Shown here piece by piece: positions 8,162 to 14,766 of a DNA stretch of 17,802 nt. The stretch is from an uncultured Muribaculaceae bacterium (lineage in GTDB: Bacteria; Bacteroidota; Bacteroidia; Bacteroidales; Muribaculaceae): positions 1 to 17,802 of the forward strand of contig CAJUHX010000029.1 of assembly GCA_910586455.1 (NCBI GenBank). Reading direction: 5' to 3'. The first letter of the stretch is position 1. Every line of letters starts with the position of its first letter. The translations under genes and the position numbers were made by a program. The notes below the pieces were generated by a model that saw only the letters and a list, made by a program, of their open reading frames with translations, was not told the origin of the DNA and did no database searches.

Positions 8162-8206
8162 TATCAGTGAGTTATGAAGTGTTTATATATTGTTCGCATA
8201 TATTTG

Positions 8207-8220
8207 GCGCTGATGAGCGC
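8207..8220 (-). other. Small hairpin in the predicted tig leader
   Basis: GCGCT, loop of four, AGCGC. From the predicted start near 8230 it would lie at about +10 to +24 of the tig message. A similar GCGC hairpin lies at +20 to +37 of the predicted clpP leader. It may protect the 5' end, but with a five-pair stem this is speculative. Confidence 0.3.
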
Positions 8221-8233
8221 TTTTATTCGGCTG

Positions 8234-8265
8234 CAAATTTAATGAATTTTTTACAAATAGCCAAC
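8234..8265 (-). promoter_or_regulatory. Predicted tig promoter (Bacteroidota type)
   Basis: On the minus strand GTTG (8265-8262), a 20-base spacer and TAAATTTG (8241-8234) match the TTTG / TAnnTTTG consensus with one mismatch at -33. The predicted start near 8230 leaves a leader of about 69 nt. The promoter sits only 12 bases after the stop of the upstream FAD-dehydrogenase gene. No terminator hairpin for that gene was seen, so read-through into tig is possible. Confidence 0.6.
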
Positions 8266-8276
8266 ACTGACGCCCG

Positions 8277-9845
8277 CTAATTTGCTGCCGGCTGCGACAT
8301 GGCGGCAAGTGCCCGCGCACAGCGTATGCCGTCGATGGCCGCCGACACTATGCCTCCGGCATGCCCGGCTCCTTCGCCGCATGGATACAGGCGTGCTACG
8401 CCGCAGTGCTGCAGGGTAGCGCGGTCGCGAGGCAGTTGCACGGGCGCCGATGTGCGGGTTTCGTCGCCGACAACCAGGGCATCGGAGGTGAGAAAACCGC
8501 GGGCTTTGCGGCCGAACTGGCGGAAGCCTTCCTGCAGACGGCGTGATACCCCGGGAGGCAGAAGCTGGTCGACCCGGCGGCTTACAACGCCCGGGGCATA
8601 GCTCGAACGTGGCAGGTCGGCCGAGAGCTGGCTGTCGACAAAGTCGGTCATGCGCTGCGCCGGGGCCTGCTGGCTGTTGCCGGCGGCTTCGAAAAAGCGC
8701 TGTTCGATTTCGGCCTGATAGTGCAGCATGCGCAGAGGATTGTCGCCGGGAATGTCCTCGGGCAGCACTTCCACCACCATGCCGCTGTTGGCCCAGCGGG
8801 TGCCGCGGTTAGAGGGCGACATGCCGTTGACCACCAGCTGGCCCGGCTCGCTGGCTGCGGGTATGATGAAGCCGCCGGGGCACATGCAGAAGCTGTACAC
8901 GGCACGGTTGTCGACTCGGCACAGCATGGAGTACTCGGCGGGGGGAAGATAGCGGCCGCGCCCATTGGGGTTGTGGTACTGTATGCGGTCTATCAGTTCC
9001 TGCGGATGCTCAAGGCGCACGCCCACTGCTATGCCTTTGGCGTGCATCTCCACGCCGCGGCGTTGCAGCATGGCGTACACGTCGCGGGCGGAGTGGCCGG
9101 TGGCAAGAATCACCGGGCCGCAGAGGCGACTGCCGTCGTTGAGTACCACGCCGTCCACACCGCCGTCGGCACCGAATATCAGGTCGTCGACACGGTGTCC
9201 GAACAGTACTTTGCCTCCGTGGTTCTCTATGGTATGACGTATGTTTTTGATTACCTCGGGCAGTTTGTCGGTGCCTATGTGCGGATGCGCATCCACAAGT
9301 ATGTCGCGCGAGGCGCCGTGCCGGTGCAGCAGCTGCAGCACTTTGTCAACAGGGCCGCGTTTGGTGCTGCGGGTGTACAGTTTGCCGTCGGAGAACGCTC
9401 CGGCGCCTCCCTCGCCGAAACAGTAGTTCGACTCGGGGTCGATCTGCTGTGTGCGGCTTATGGCAGCCATGTCGCGCCGGCGCGAGTCCACATCCTTGCC
9501 GCGCTCCAGCAGTATCGGGCGCAGTCCAAGTTCAATCAGTTCAAGGGCGGCGAACAGTCCGGCGGGTCCGGCGCCGACCACCAGCACCTGCGGCGCACCG
9601 GATACATCGGGGTAGAGTGGAAACGGAGGCACCAGAGCGTCGCGTGTGTCCTCGCTGTCGAGGTGTACGTCAAGGGTAAGGTTCACGGCTATACGGCGCT
9701 GACGGGCATCAATCGAGCGTTTTATCAGGTCGGTGCGTACTATGCGCTTTATGTCAACGCCCATTATGCGGGCGGCTTCGCGTCGGCATCGCTCGCCGTC
9801 GGCGGCTGCAGCGGGGTCGAGGCGCAGATTAACTCGTTTTATCAT
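8277..9845 (-). CDS. FAD-dependent dehydrogenase of the COG2509 type, function unknown
   Basis: A 522-residue flavoprotein. A short alpha/beta N-terminal domain (1-80) precedes the FAD-binding Rossmann motif GAGPAG (91-96), ending in an acidic LLERG that would hold the adenosine ribose. Then come GEGGAGAFSDGKL (144-156), an ATGHSA segment, the family-typical cysteine pair CMCPGG, and a C-terminal FAD-contacting motif CGEGAGHAGG (489-498). This set is characteristic of the widespread uncharacterised NAD(P)/FAD-dependent dehydrogenases often annotated as COG2509. The substrate is not known. There is no signal peptide, so it is cytoplasmic. Its ATG overlaps the MATE stop as ATGA, indicating cotranscription and translational coupling, though a shared pathway is not evident. 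Confidence 0.88.
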   Translation of the reverse strand: MIKRVNLRLDPAAAADGERCRREAARIMGVDIKRIVRTDLIKRSIDARQRRIAVNLTLDVHLDSEDTRDALVPPFPLYPDVSGAPQVLVVGAGPAGLFAALELIELGLRPILLERGKDVDSRRRDMAAISRTQQIDPESNYCFGEGGAGAFSDGKLYTRSTKRGPVDKVLQLLHRHGASRDILVDAHPHIGTDKLPEVIKNIRHTIENHGGKVLFGHRVDDLIFGADGGVDGVVLNDGSRLCGPVILATGHSARDVYAMLQRRGVEMHAKGIAVGVRLEHPQELIDRIQYHNPNGRGRYLPPAEYSMLCRVDNRAVYSFCMCPGGFIIPAASEPGQLVVNGMSPSNRGTRWANSGMVVEVLPEDIPGDNPLRMLHYQAEIEQRFFEAAGNSQQAPAQRMTDFVDSQLSADLPRSSYAPGVVSRRVDQLLPPGVSRRLQEGFRQFGRKARGFLTSDALVVGDETRTSAPVQLPRDRATLQHCGVARLYPCGEGAGHAGGIVSAAIDGIRCARALAAMSQPAAN

Positions 9846-11221
9846 TTTGCAGATTGTAATTCTTTGTTATGCCTGCGCATGCTGTACCACAGGGTACCCA
9901 CGGCCAGCAGGAAGGCCAGTACGTCGCTGCCTGTCATTGATGCCCATACGCCGGTGATTCCGAACATGGGCGGCATAATCCACAGCAGAGGCAGCAGGAA
10001 TATCAGCTGGCGGGTGAGCGACAGGAATATCGATACCTTGGGCTTGCCTATCGACTGAAAAAAGTTCTGTATCACTATTTGTACTCCCACTACCGGATAG
10101 CAGATGAAATATACTCTGAAGCCTTCGCGGGCTATTGCAATCATCTGAGGGTCGGTGGTGAACAGGCTCGATATGGTGTCGGGTAGTGTTTCGGTAAGAA
10201 TCCAGCCGGAGGTGGTTATGCACAGACCGCATATTATACCCTTGCGCAGGGTTTCTTTTACGCGGTTCCAGTTGTCGGCGCCGATGTTGTATCCGAGTAT
10301 AGGCTGCATGCCCTGGGTGACACCGAATACAATCATTACAAAAAACATGGTGGTGCGGTTTATGATGCCATAGGCTCCCACGGCTACGTTGCCCATGCCG
10401 TCGGCGGCGTATTCAAGCAGCGCTTTGTTGAGGAAAACCACCACAAGGCAGGCGCAGCAGTTCATCAGAAACGGCGACAGTCCTATCGAGTATATGCGCT
10501 TGAGCAGTCCGACGGTGATGAAGCCTCGGCGCCAGTGAAAATGCACAAAACTTTTTTTCGACAGAAAATGCGCCAGTACCCATATCAGCGCGGCGGTCTG
10601 ACCCAGGATGGTGGCCCAGGCCGCGCCGCCTATGCCCCAGTGGAGTACGAAAATGAAAATAGGAGCAAGAACCACATTTACAGCCACCGACAGCAAGGCC
10701 GAAATCATGGCCTTGCGCGGATATCCGGTAGCGCGCATTATATTGTTCAGCCCAATGAACACATACGATATTGGCGAGCCCAGCAGAATCACCTGCATGA
10801 AGCTGCGGGCATAGTCGATGGTTTCGGCTGTGGCGCCGAAAAATATCAGTATAGGGTCGAGAAACAGCAGTGTCAGACCTCCGAACAGCACCGAGTGCAG
10901 CAGGCAGAGGCAGGTGACGGTGCTGAGTACGTCGCTTGCCTTGTCGAGGTTTTTCTGACCTAAGAATATTGAGCTGATGGTAGCGCCACCCACTGCCACA
11001 AGTGTACAGAAGCCTATCACCAGATTCATAAGCGGAAAGGTGATGGCCAGACCGGCGATGGCCATGGCGTTTACGCCACGGCCTATGAATATACTGTCGA
11101 TTATATTGTAAAGCGATGTAACCAGCGACGCTATGATGGCAGGTACGGAATACTGCAGCAGCAGTTTGCTTACCGGTTTGGTGCCGAGTTCGGTCGGTGT
11201 AGCTTCTTGTGACTGTGACAT
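9842..11221 (-). CDS. MATE family efflux transporter
   Basis: A 459-residue polytopic inner-membrane protein with about twelve hydrophobic helices in two pseudo-repeats. Family hallmarks visible are the N-terminal SVPAIIASLVTSLYNIIDSI helix with conserved P27 and the D42 that follows, the GQ segment (88-89) after helix 2, RATGYPRKAM (163-172) before helix 5, and GGAAWATILGQ (198-208). The second half repeats the pattern, with TQGMQPILGYNIGA as the equivalent of helix 8. By family, MATE proteins export cationic drugs or metabolites in exchange for Na+ or H+; the substrate here cannot be told. The gene follows DUF4924 by 65 bp and overlaps the FAD dehydrogenase gene. Lipid-flippase members of the wider superfamily look different in the conserved loops. 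Confidence 0.92.
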   Translation of the reverse strand: MSQSQEATPTELGTKPVSKLLLQYSVPAIIASLVTSLYNIIDSIFIGRGVNAMAIAGLAITFPLMNLVIGFCTLVAVGGATISSIFLGQKNLDKASDVLSTVTCLCLLHSVLFGGLTLLFLDPILIFFGATAETIDYARSFMQVILLGSPISYVFIGLNNIMRATGYPRKAMISALLSVAVNVVLAPIFIFVLHWGIGGAAWATILGQTAALIWVLAHFLSKKSFVHFHWRRGFITVGLLKRIYSIGLSPFLMNCCACLVVVFLNKALLEYAADGMGNVAVGAYGIINRTTMFFVMIVFGVTQGMQPILGYNIGADNWNRVKETLRKGIICGLCITTSGWILTETLPDTISSLFTTDPQMIAIAREGFRVYFICYPVVGVQIVIQNFFQSIGKPKVSIFLSLTRQLIFLLPLLWIMPPMFGITGVWASMTGSDVLAFLLAVGTLWYSMRRHNKELQSAK

Positions 11222-11243
11222 GATAATAATTGATTCGATATTG

Positions 11244-11251
11244 CAAAATTA
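11244..11251 (-). promoter_or_regulatory. Possible -7 element upstream of the MATE gene
   Basis: TAATTTTG on the minus strand fits TAnnTTTG, with a predicted start about 19 bases before the MATE ATG. The -33 position (about 11272-11275) reads GTAC, a poor match, so this may be weak or fortuitous. Confidence 0.3.
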
Positions 11252-11286
11252 ACTGGTTTACTCCGCCGCAGGTACGGCCGTCAGGC

Positions 11287-11838
11287 TCACTTCTCGTCCT
11301 TGAACAACTCGTCGTTGTCGTCGAGGCGGAAATAATGGGCCAGCAGAGCAATGAAACGGCTTATCTGCTTTATCGCCTCAAGGGTGTCCTTGCCTATTTC
11401 CTTGCCCTGCAGACGCAGCATCAGCATGCCGTAGAGGGCATTGAAGCAGGTTTCGATTTCCCCGGCCTTTTGTTCTCCGGCCTTGGCGCGGAGTTCCACA
11501 ATATATGGCAGGGTGTTGTAGAACTCCTTGGTGTATTCACCGAAGCGCGGGTCTTTCAGCAGGGCGTCGTGCAGCTGCACAAGCTGTATCACCACATTTT
11601 TGTTGAGTTGCAGATGTCCGCTATGCTCCACGCCCTCGCGGCGCATCATGTCTATGAGCGACTCGTACCACTCGGCGAGCTGAGTCTTCTGTCCGTCGGT
11701 CAGCGAAGTCTTGTCGATGATATTTGCCTTGATACGGTCCATGTCAAGTCCGTTGGCGCGTATCATGTCTTCAATCTGCCACATGTACAGCAGATATTCC
11801 GCTATGTTCTCTTTACGCTTCTGTGATGCTATATACAT
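11287..11838 (-). CDS. DUF4924 family protein, function unknown
   Basis: A 183-residue, almost wholly helical, soluble protein that begins MYIASQKRKENIAEYLLYMW, the conserved opening of the Bacteroidota-specific DUF4924 family. The C-terminal part (LMLRLQGKEI, then FIALLAHYFR) is also typical. There is no signal peptide, membrane segment or recognisable catalytic motif. Charge and helix pattern suggest a cytoplasmic protein that may oligomerise, but no function should be assigned. It lies 33 bp after the substrate-binding protein gene and 65 bp before the MATE gene, probably in one transcript, since no terminator hairpin separates them. Confidence 0.85.
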   Translation of the reverse strand: MYIASQKRKENIAEYLLYMWQIEDMIRANGLDMDRIKANIIDKTSLTDGQKTQLAEWYESLIDMMRREGVEHSGHLQLNKNVVIQLVQLHDALLKDPRFGEYTKEFYNTLPYIVELRAKAGEQKAGEIETCFNALYGMLMLRLQGKEIGKDTLEAIKQISRFIALLAHYFRLDDNDELFKDEK

Positions 11839-11871
11839 TATTATAATTATATTTTTTAAGATTTGGCGGTC

Positions 11872-12708
11872 CTACATCATGTATTTATCTGCCAGGGCGC
11901 TGTATGCGGGGGTGGACTTGAACTCCGTTATCCAGTCGTTGAGCGTCCGCAGCAGTTCGCTGTCGTTCTTGCGCACAATCCATGTCTGGAACTGCGAGAA
12001 CGAAATCGGCAGGCTTATATCAAGGTCGGGATAGTCGGCCTTGAGTTGCTGGGCTACCGTTTCGTTGATCATGGCCCGCGGTATGCGTCCCTGTTGCACC
12101 ATTATTCCCAGCAGTTCTGCCGAGTATTTAGGGTCAGACTTTATTATTATGGTCTGACCGGCTTCGGCAGCCAGATGTTCAAGCCTGGATCGCAGCGATG
12201 AGCCGTCGGCAACCCACACTTCCTGCTTGTCGAGCTGGCGTGTGTTGGTAATCAGGGCGGCAGAATCGGCCGGGTTGGCGCGCTGTACCAACACTGCGCG
12301 GTCGGTGAAAATCGACTCGGTTGTGCCGAATTCATCGCGCAGTCGTGAGGTAGCCGGCAGGTTGGCCACCACAAGATCGAAAGTGCGGTTTTCAAGGCCG
12401 TTAAGCGCGTATTCTAGCGGTGCAAAAGGCTGAAATAACACCGGGCGGCCGTGGTCGGCGCAGATGGCGCGCAGCATTTCGTAGTCAAAGCCTGCTACAG
12501 TGTCGCCGCTGTAGGCATAGGTCAGAGGTGACATTTCTATGGCTACTGCCAGAGTGTCGCCTGCCGGATGTCTGAATGTGGCTGCCACCGATGTATGCTG
12601 CGGATGAGAGCAGCGGCTTAGCATCCACATCGCTGCCAGAACCAGAGCCAGCAGGGCTATGTACACGGGCATGTGCCCTTTGATGATTTTTGTATTCACG
12701 TGGTTCAT
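11872..12708 (-). CDS. Orphan membrane-anchored solute-binding protein (SBP_bac_3 type, MltF N-domain-like)
   Basis: A 278-residue protein. A hydrophobic segment (about 14-30) ends in LSRC (C33), a poor lipobox because of the arginine at -1, so it is either an atypical lipoprotein or a signal anchor. The rest matches family 3 periplasmic binding domains: GFDYEMLRAI, FDLVVANLPATSRLRDEFGT, FTDRAVLVQR, a VWVADGSSLRSRL hinge, and a C-terminal WIVRKNDSELLRTLNDWI helix. The same fold forms the N-terminal module of the lytic transglycosylase MltF, but no transglycosylase domain follows. No ABC permease or ATPase gene is nearby. The ATG at 12708 was chosen over a start at 12792 because the latter would overlap the porin gene and put a charged 28-residue stretch before the anchor. 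The ligand is unknown: amino acids, or muropeptides as for MltF, are both possible. Confidence 0.8.
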   Translation of the reverse strand: MNHVNTKIIKGHMPVYIALLALVLAAMWMLSRCSHPQHTSVAATFRHPAGDTLAVAIEMSPLTYAYSGDTVAGFDYEMLRAICADHGRPVLFQPFAPLEYALNGLENRTFDLVVANLPATSRLRDEFGTTESIFTDRAVLVQRANPADSAALITNTRQLDKQEVWVADGSSLRSRLEHLAAEAGQTIIIKSDPKYSAELLGIMVQQGRIPRAMINETVAQQLKADYPDLDISLPISFSQFQTWIVRKNDSELLRTLNDWITEFKSTPAYSALADKYMM

Positions 12709-12763
12709 TGCGGGCCGGATTTGGTTGTAGGGCCTACGTTGATATAACGCGCCCCCGCTGTTT

Positions 12764-14728
12764 TTAGTTGGCGAAATCAACCGATACACCAAGCTGCAGA
12801 CGGCGCGGGTTCAGCGGATAGTTGACTGCCGAAAAGTAGTTGTTGCCGCCGAATATTCCCTGATTGATGTGCGACATCATCACATAGAAGCGGGTCTTGC
12901 TGAGCTTGAAGTTCACGTACAGGTTCATAAAGGGATAGTTACCCAGTTTTACTTCCTGCTGGTTGGCGAACGTGGCCGTAGCCGGCTGGTATGCGGGCGC
13001 GTAGTAGCCGGTGTAGTAATTGCAGTCTATGCCGGCCTGTACAAACAAGGTGGCTATCTTGAACTTGAAATATAAATTAGAATACACTGCAAACTGCGGC
13101 ATTGGCACTACAGCCTGGTCGGACGAGGTCTGATAGGTGACGGCGTTATCCCAGTGCAAGGGGCCTGCATGGAGGTTCTGCCACAGCCGCAACGACAGTA
13201 CCTGTACGTTGGAGCCGTGCTGCATTGGAGTGAAGTCTGGCCCGAAGTAAATATGGTTCTGCAGGTTCGTCACCGAGGCCTCGAATGTGGTGCCGCTGCG
13301 GTCGTAGTCGAGGCGTCCGCCGAAGCGTACCGAGCGCTCCTTGCCGAATTTGTTCTGCCAGATGAAGTGGTTCGACAGGTAGTTGTTCATCAGATAAGGC
13401 GCTGCCTCGTTGCGGAAGGCGCCGAACGCGGTCAGGCGCAGCGAGTCGCCAAGCAGCGGGAAGCGGGTGTTGATGTCGCCTTCGATTTTGACATCGCCGG
13501 CTGCCGGCCCTATGATGCCGAACTGAGCGTTGGCACGGTAGGTCAGAATGGAGCCTTTCTGCTTGGTCAGCTGTCCGCCCACCCACAGCAGATTCTCTGT
13601 TGCGGTCGGAGTGATGCCGCTGATTCCGGCGGGGAAGGGGTCGAGGCCGAAGTCGGGATTCATACGGTCGATGGTGTCGGCGGTCTGGTTATAGCGGCGT
13701 ACTTCGTGGGTGAGGTATGCGGCCAGTCCGAACTTGGCGTACTTGTGAAATCCTTCAAGCAGGGATATGCCTAAAGTGTTTTGCAGGCTCCAATAGGTTG
13801 TGCGGTCGCGGGTAAAGTCCGGATTCAGGTAGGTGTTGGCGAAGAACTCGCGTGTTTCGGTGGGCGATGTGTCGTTGAACGAGTGTCGTCCGCTGTTGAA
13901 ATCCAGACTCCATATCAGCGATGTCACCGGTATATAAGTGCGGTTTACGGTGGTATCGTTCACTGCCTCTTCGTGCCAGTAGCCGATTTTGTACCGGTGG
14001 TTGAGAAACAGCTGGTCGCCGACCACACGGGTGTGGGCGTTGTTCAGCCTGGTAGGTATCTGCTTGGCGTTTACCTTGTCGACACCTCCCTGCAGCTCGG
14101 CAGGGTCTGTAATCCATAGCACGTCTTCAATGCCGCCGTTCTCTTTGTTCACCGAGTTATAGTGGTAGTAGAATCCCTGAAACTCGTAGCGGTCGCCCAT
14201 ATAAGAGCCGGAGAAGCCCCATTCGAGGTTCTTTGCCGTCTGGTTCTCGTAGCTGCCTTTGGAGTAGATATAGTCGAGCAGCGCACCAACCTGGGCGCGC
14301 TTGTTGATGTTGCCCGAAAATATGGCGTTCAGGCGCTCCTGGGCGTCCTGTTTACCTCCGCCGAAGTTGTAGCTCAGCAGAGTCATGGGTATGCGGGTAT
14401 TGTAAAAGCGTGTATTGGCCAGCGAAGGCAGCCAGGGTTTGAGGGCATCGCGGAAGAAGAAGCCGGAAATGCCCTGCTGCTCTGCAAAAATCATGTTTTT
14501 GCCTTCTGCGCCGTAGTTGCCGGTTGTGGCGTATGCCGCCGACTGCCCCGAGGGTACGAAGCGCAGCGAGTAGTTTTCGTAAAGCGTGTCGATGGTCGAC
14601 GGTTCGCGCAGGCCAAGCCGGTCGGCAAGAGTCCAGCTGTACGACGGCTCTACCACAGGCGGTTTGGCCCACAGTACAGCGGCTCCGAAGGCCAGAGCGG
14701 ACAATATGATAAGTTTGCGTGGTTTCAC
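12764..14728 (-). CDS. Putative outer-membrane porin (Porin_10-like beta-barrel)
   Basis: A 654-residue protein. Residues 1-21 are a clear Sec signal peptide (positive KPRK, hydrophobic core, cleavage likely after AVLWA). The mature part alternates aromatic and polar residues in many amphipathic strands (such as YEFQGFYYHY and RFYVMMSHI) and ends with LQLGVSVDFAN, a strand suited to the outer-membrane assembly machinery. The pattern fits the 'putative porin' family of Bacteroidota. The start is GTG at 14728. A TAA stop lies four codons upstream with no other start codon between, so GTG is forced if the signal peptide is to be kept. A promoter matching the Bacteroidota consensus lies directly before it, leaving almost no leader. 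Substrate specificity is unknown. The next gene encodes a periplasmic binding protein 55 bp on, suggesting joint solute uptake or sensing. Confidence 0.85.
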   Translation of the reverse strand: MKPRKLIILSALAFGAAVLWAKPPVVEPSYSWTLADRLGLREPSTIDTLYENYSLRFVPSGQSAAYATTGNYGAEGKNMIFAEQQGISGFFFRDALKPWLPSLANTRFYNTRIPMTLLSYNFGGGKQDAQERLNAIFSGNINKRAQVGALLDYIYSKGSYENQTAKNLEWGFSGSYMGDRYEFQGFYYHYNSVNKENGGIEDVLWITDPAELQGGVDKVNAKQIPTRLNNAHTRVVGDQLFLNHRYKIGYWHEEAVNDTTVNRTYIPVTSLIWSLDFNSGRHSFNDTSPTETREFFANTYLNPDFTRDRTTYWSLQNTLGISLLEGFHKYAKFGLAAYLTHEVRRYNQTADTIDRMNPDFGLDPFPAGISGITPTATENLLWVGGQLTKQKGSILTYRANAQFGIIGPAAGDVKIEGDINTRFPLLGDSLRLTAFGAFRNEAAPYLMNNYLSNHFIWQNKFGKERSVRFGGRLDYDRSGTTFEASVTNLQNHIYFGPDFTPMQHGSNVQVLSLRLWQNLHAGPLHWDNAVTYQTSSDQAVVPMPQFAVYSNLYFKFKIATLFVQAGIDCNYYTGYYAPAYQPATATFANQQEVKLGNYPFMNLYVNFKLSKTRFYVMMSHINQGIFGGNNYFSAVNYPLNPRRLQLGVSVDFAN

Positions 14729-14732
14729 ACGG

Positions 14733-14764
14733 CAAAGTTACTAATTTTTGCCCGTACCTGCAAA
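14733..14764 (-). promoter_or_regulatory. Predicted porin promoter, full consensus
   Basis: TTTG (14764-14761), a 20-base spacer and TAACTTTG (14740-14733) on the minus strand match both Bacteroidota promoter elements exactly. The -33 box is within three bases of the GH3 stop codon. Placing the start four bases after the -7 box gives about 14729, next to the GTG start codon at 14728, so the message may be leaderless. Confidence 0.6.
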
Positions 14765-14766
14765 TG

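Noticed and set aside
6746..8170. A 474-codon plus-strand open frame opposite tig
   Set aside because: It mirrors the tig frame exactly. The protein has no domain, and tig is certain by motif; codon bias in this genome keeps the opposite frame free of stops.
8207..8226. A GCGC hairpin followed by TTTTATT on the plus strand, which resembles a terminator
   Set aside because: No plus-strand gene precedes it and the stem is only five pairs. It fits better as a leader hairpin of tig.
11264..11277. A four-pair hairpin after DUF4924
   Set aside because: Stem too short and no T-run on the minus strand, so not a terminator.
12726..12736. Palindrome GTAGGGCCTAC between the porin and SBP genes
   Set aside because: Only five pairs around a single centre base; too short to call an operator, and no T-run for a terminator.
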